Origin: Paludibacter sp.
Lineage (GTDB): Bacteria; Bacteroidota; Bacteroidia; Bacteroidales; Paludibacteraceae
DNA length: 7,899 nucleotides
Direction of reading: 5' to 3'
NCBI GenBank assembly: GCA_028748945.1
Contig: JAQTOL010000140.1
Span: 1 to 7,899, forward strand
A program made the translations under genes and the position numbers. The notes below the pieces were generated by a model. The model ran no database searches, was not told the DNA's origin, and worked only from the letters and a program-made list of their open reading frames with translations. How positions within the stretch are numbered: the first letter of the stretch is position 1; each line of letters opens with the position of its first letter. Positions 6,942-7,899 of this stretch are shown here, in pieces.

Positions 6942-7790
6942 TTAATCTTTTTGTAATCTAAATGCATCAACAGCTTTTTTAACAGAACCATGAATTAACA
7001 AAATATTTCTTGCCTGATCATAATCCAACCCAAGCTCTTCCACAATCATTCGGGTTCCACGATCAACCAGTTTTGCGTTGGAAAGCTGCATATTTACCAT
7101 TTTGTTTCCTTTAACCCTCCCCAGTTTAATCATACTTACAGTTGTAATCATGTTTAGAACGAGTTTTTGCGCAGTACCGGATTTCAGTCGTGTACTTCCG
7201 GTCACAAACTCAGGCTCAACAATTACTTCTATTTTTATTTCAGCTTCCTGCGCTATAGGTGAATTTGGATTACAGGATACCGAAGCGGTCAGAATGCCGT
7301 TTGCACGTGCATTTCGTAAGGCACCAATAACATAAGGCGTTGTGCCCGAGGCAGCAATCCCGATTACTGTATCCGATATATTCACCTTATGATTCAAAAG
7401 CTCTTCCCAACCTCTTGTCAAGTCGTCTTCTGCATTTTCAACCGGATTTCTTAATGCTTTTTCACCGCCTGCAATTAAACCTACAACCAAATGCGGTGGC
7501 ATACCGAATGTCGGAGGTATCTCCGATGCATCCAAAACTCCCAACCTTCCACTGGTTCCGGCACCTAAATAAAAAATCCTGCCACCACGCTTCATGCGTT
7601 CAACAATTTTTTCAACCAACATTTCAATTTGTGGAATAGCCTTTTCCACAGCCAAAGGAACTTTTCTATCTTCCTCATTCATCTCTATAAGTAATTCAGC
7701 AACAGATTTTTTATCCAGATTTTCATGTAAAGAATTCTGTTCTGTTACGTTAATGAATGACTTATCTTCAACTGATTTATTCTTATCCAT
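6942..7790 (-). CDS. murQ: N-acetylmuramic acid 6-phosphate etherase MurQ
   Basis: MurQ is a cytoplasmic enzyme that cleaves the D-lactyl ether of MurNAc 6-phosphate, giving GlcNAc 6-phosphate and lactate, in peptidoglycan recycling or MurNAc use. The 282-residue product spans the whole family, close to the roughly 300 residues of the E. coli protein. It contains a SIS sugar-phosphate isomerase fold with GRIFYLGAGTSGRLGVLDAS at 70-89. The catalytic acid/base candidates are Glu90 (in DASEIPPTFG) and Glu121 (in VENAEDD), at the same 31-residue spacing as E. coli Glu83 and Glu114. Further conserved blocks are GIAASGTTPYVIGAL at 144-158, EFVTGSTRLKSGTAQKLVLN at 194-213 and NAKLVDRGTRM at 238-248. 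The short C-terminal helical domain follows. The ATG at 7790 comes 15 bp after the stop of the preceding gene, suggesting co-transcription with it. Neither a truncation nor a missing catalytic residue is seen. Confidence 0.97.
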   Translation of the reverse strand: MDKNKSVEDKSFINVTEQNSLHENLDKKSVAELLIEMNEEDRKVPLAVEKAIPQIEMLVEKIVERMKRGGRIFYLGAGTSGRLGVLDASEIPPTFGMPPHLVVGLIAGGEKALRNPVENAEDDLTRGWEELLNHKVNISDTVIGIAASGTTPYVIGALRNARANGILTASVSCNPNSPIAQEAEIKIEVIVEPEFVTGSTRLKSGTAQKLVLNMITTVSMIKLGRVKGNKMVNMQLSNAKLVDRGTRMIVEELGLDYDQARNILLIHGSVKKAVDAFRLQKD

Positions 7791-7805
7791 AACTTTAATG
7801 CTGGT

Positions 7806-7899
7806 CTATTTTTCTCTATGATGATATTCAATCAATCCTTCTATCGGATTTTGTACAATTTTTGAAATAACAATTCGCCTTTCTGAAGCCGCAATTTCA
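7806..7899 (-). CDS. C-terminal fragment of an upstream gene, possibly a BadF/BadG-type amino-sugar kinase
   Basis: Only the last 30 codons are inside the window, ending with TAG at 7808-7806. The tail contains ISKIVQNPIEGLIEYHH. From memory, Bacteroidota BadF/BadG/BcrA/BcrD ATPase-family proteins of the N-acetylglucosamine-kinase type often end in a similar P-x-x-GLI-x-YH segment. Adjacency to murQ also fits a kinase supplying MurNAc or GlcNAc phosphate. No catalytic region is visible, so this is a weak assignment. A second frame is also open from the edge to a TAG at 7841, but it ends 50 bp short of murQ and shows nothing I recognise. The chosen frame gives normal operon spacing. Confidence 0.55.
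   Translation of the reverse strand, partial: EIAASERRIVISKIVQNPIEGLIEYHHREK

Noticed and set aside
7340..7821. Plus-strand open frames opposite murQ
   Set aside because: They lie antisense to the fully conserved MurQ coding sequence and show no recognisable protein features.
1..7899. CRISPR array, tRNA/rRNA genes, insertion sequence or phage/defence genes
   Set aside because: No regularly spaced repeats, RNA gene signatures, transposase motifs or terminal inverted repeats were seen. Nearly all the DNA is accounted for by the six minus-strand genes.

Overview
The window looks like a chromosomal segment from a member of the Bacteroidota, most likely Bacteroidales or a relative. The evidence is an adjacent SusC/SusD pair, several lipoproteins with Bacteroidota-style signal peptides, AT-rich DNA, poor Shine-Dalgarno sequences and a candidate -33/-7 type promoter. 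Every gene I can support lies on the minus strand, so the gene order runs from high to low coordinates. I could not place the organism at genus level.

Region 7899-6942 is the end of an upstream gene pair. The last 30 codons of one gene (7806-7899) are followed 15 bp later by murQ (6942-7790), the N-acetylmuramic acid 6-phosphate etherase of peptidoglycan amino-sugar recycling. The tail of the upstream gene resembles BadF/BadG/BcrA/BcrD-type sugar kinases, a call made mainly from memory of the family and from context. A 153-bp spacer (6789-6941) separates murQ from susC. It holds two adjacent perfect 14-bp palindromes and a candidate Bacteroidota promoter. One palindrome, TGCAAACGTTTGCA, has the form of a LacI/GalR-family operator.

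Region 6788-1 is a tightly packed four-gene unit, with gaps of 22, 7 and 12 bp. It encodes a SusC/RagA TonB-dependent outer-membrane transporter (3690-6788), a SusD/RagB substrate-binding lipoprotein (1901-3667), a lipoprotein of unrecognised family (1024-1893), and a PKD-domain lipoprotein with a propeller-like C-terminal half that runs off the window (1-1011). SusC and SusD should form an outer-membrane import complex, and the two further lipoproteins probably add surface glycan-binding or accessory functions, like SusE/SusF or other surface glycan-binding proteins.

No glycoside hydrolase, polysaccharide lyase, sulfatase, hybrid two-component sensor or anti-sigma gene is visible, so the substrate cannot be assigned. 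The SusC lacks an N-terminal STN signalling domain. That argues against ECF sigma/anti-sigma control and fits control through a DNA-binding repressor or activator at the palindrome. The proximity of murQ makes an amino-sugar or peptidoglycan-derived substrate possible, but this is only an inference. The most notable items are the operator-like palindrome and the two poorly characterised lipoproteins. I did not find a clearly new defence, mobile or RNA system.
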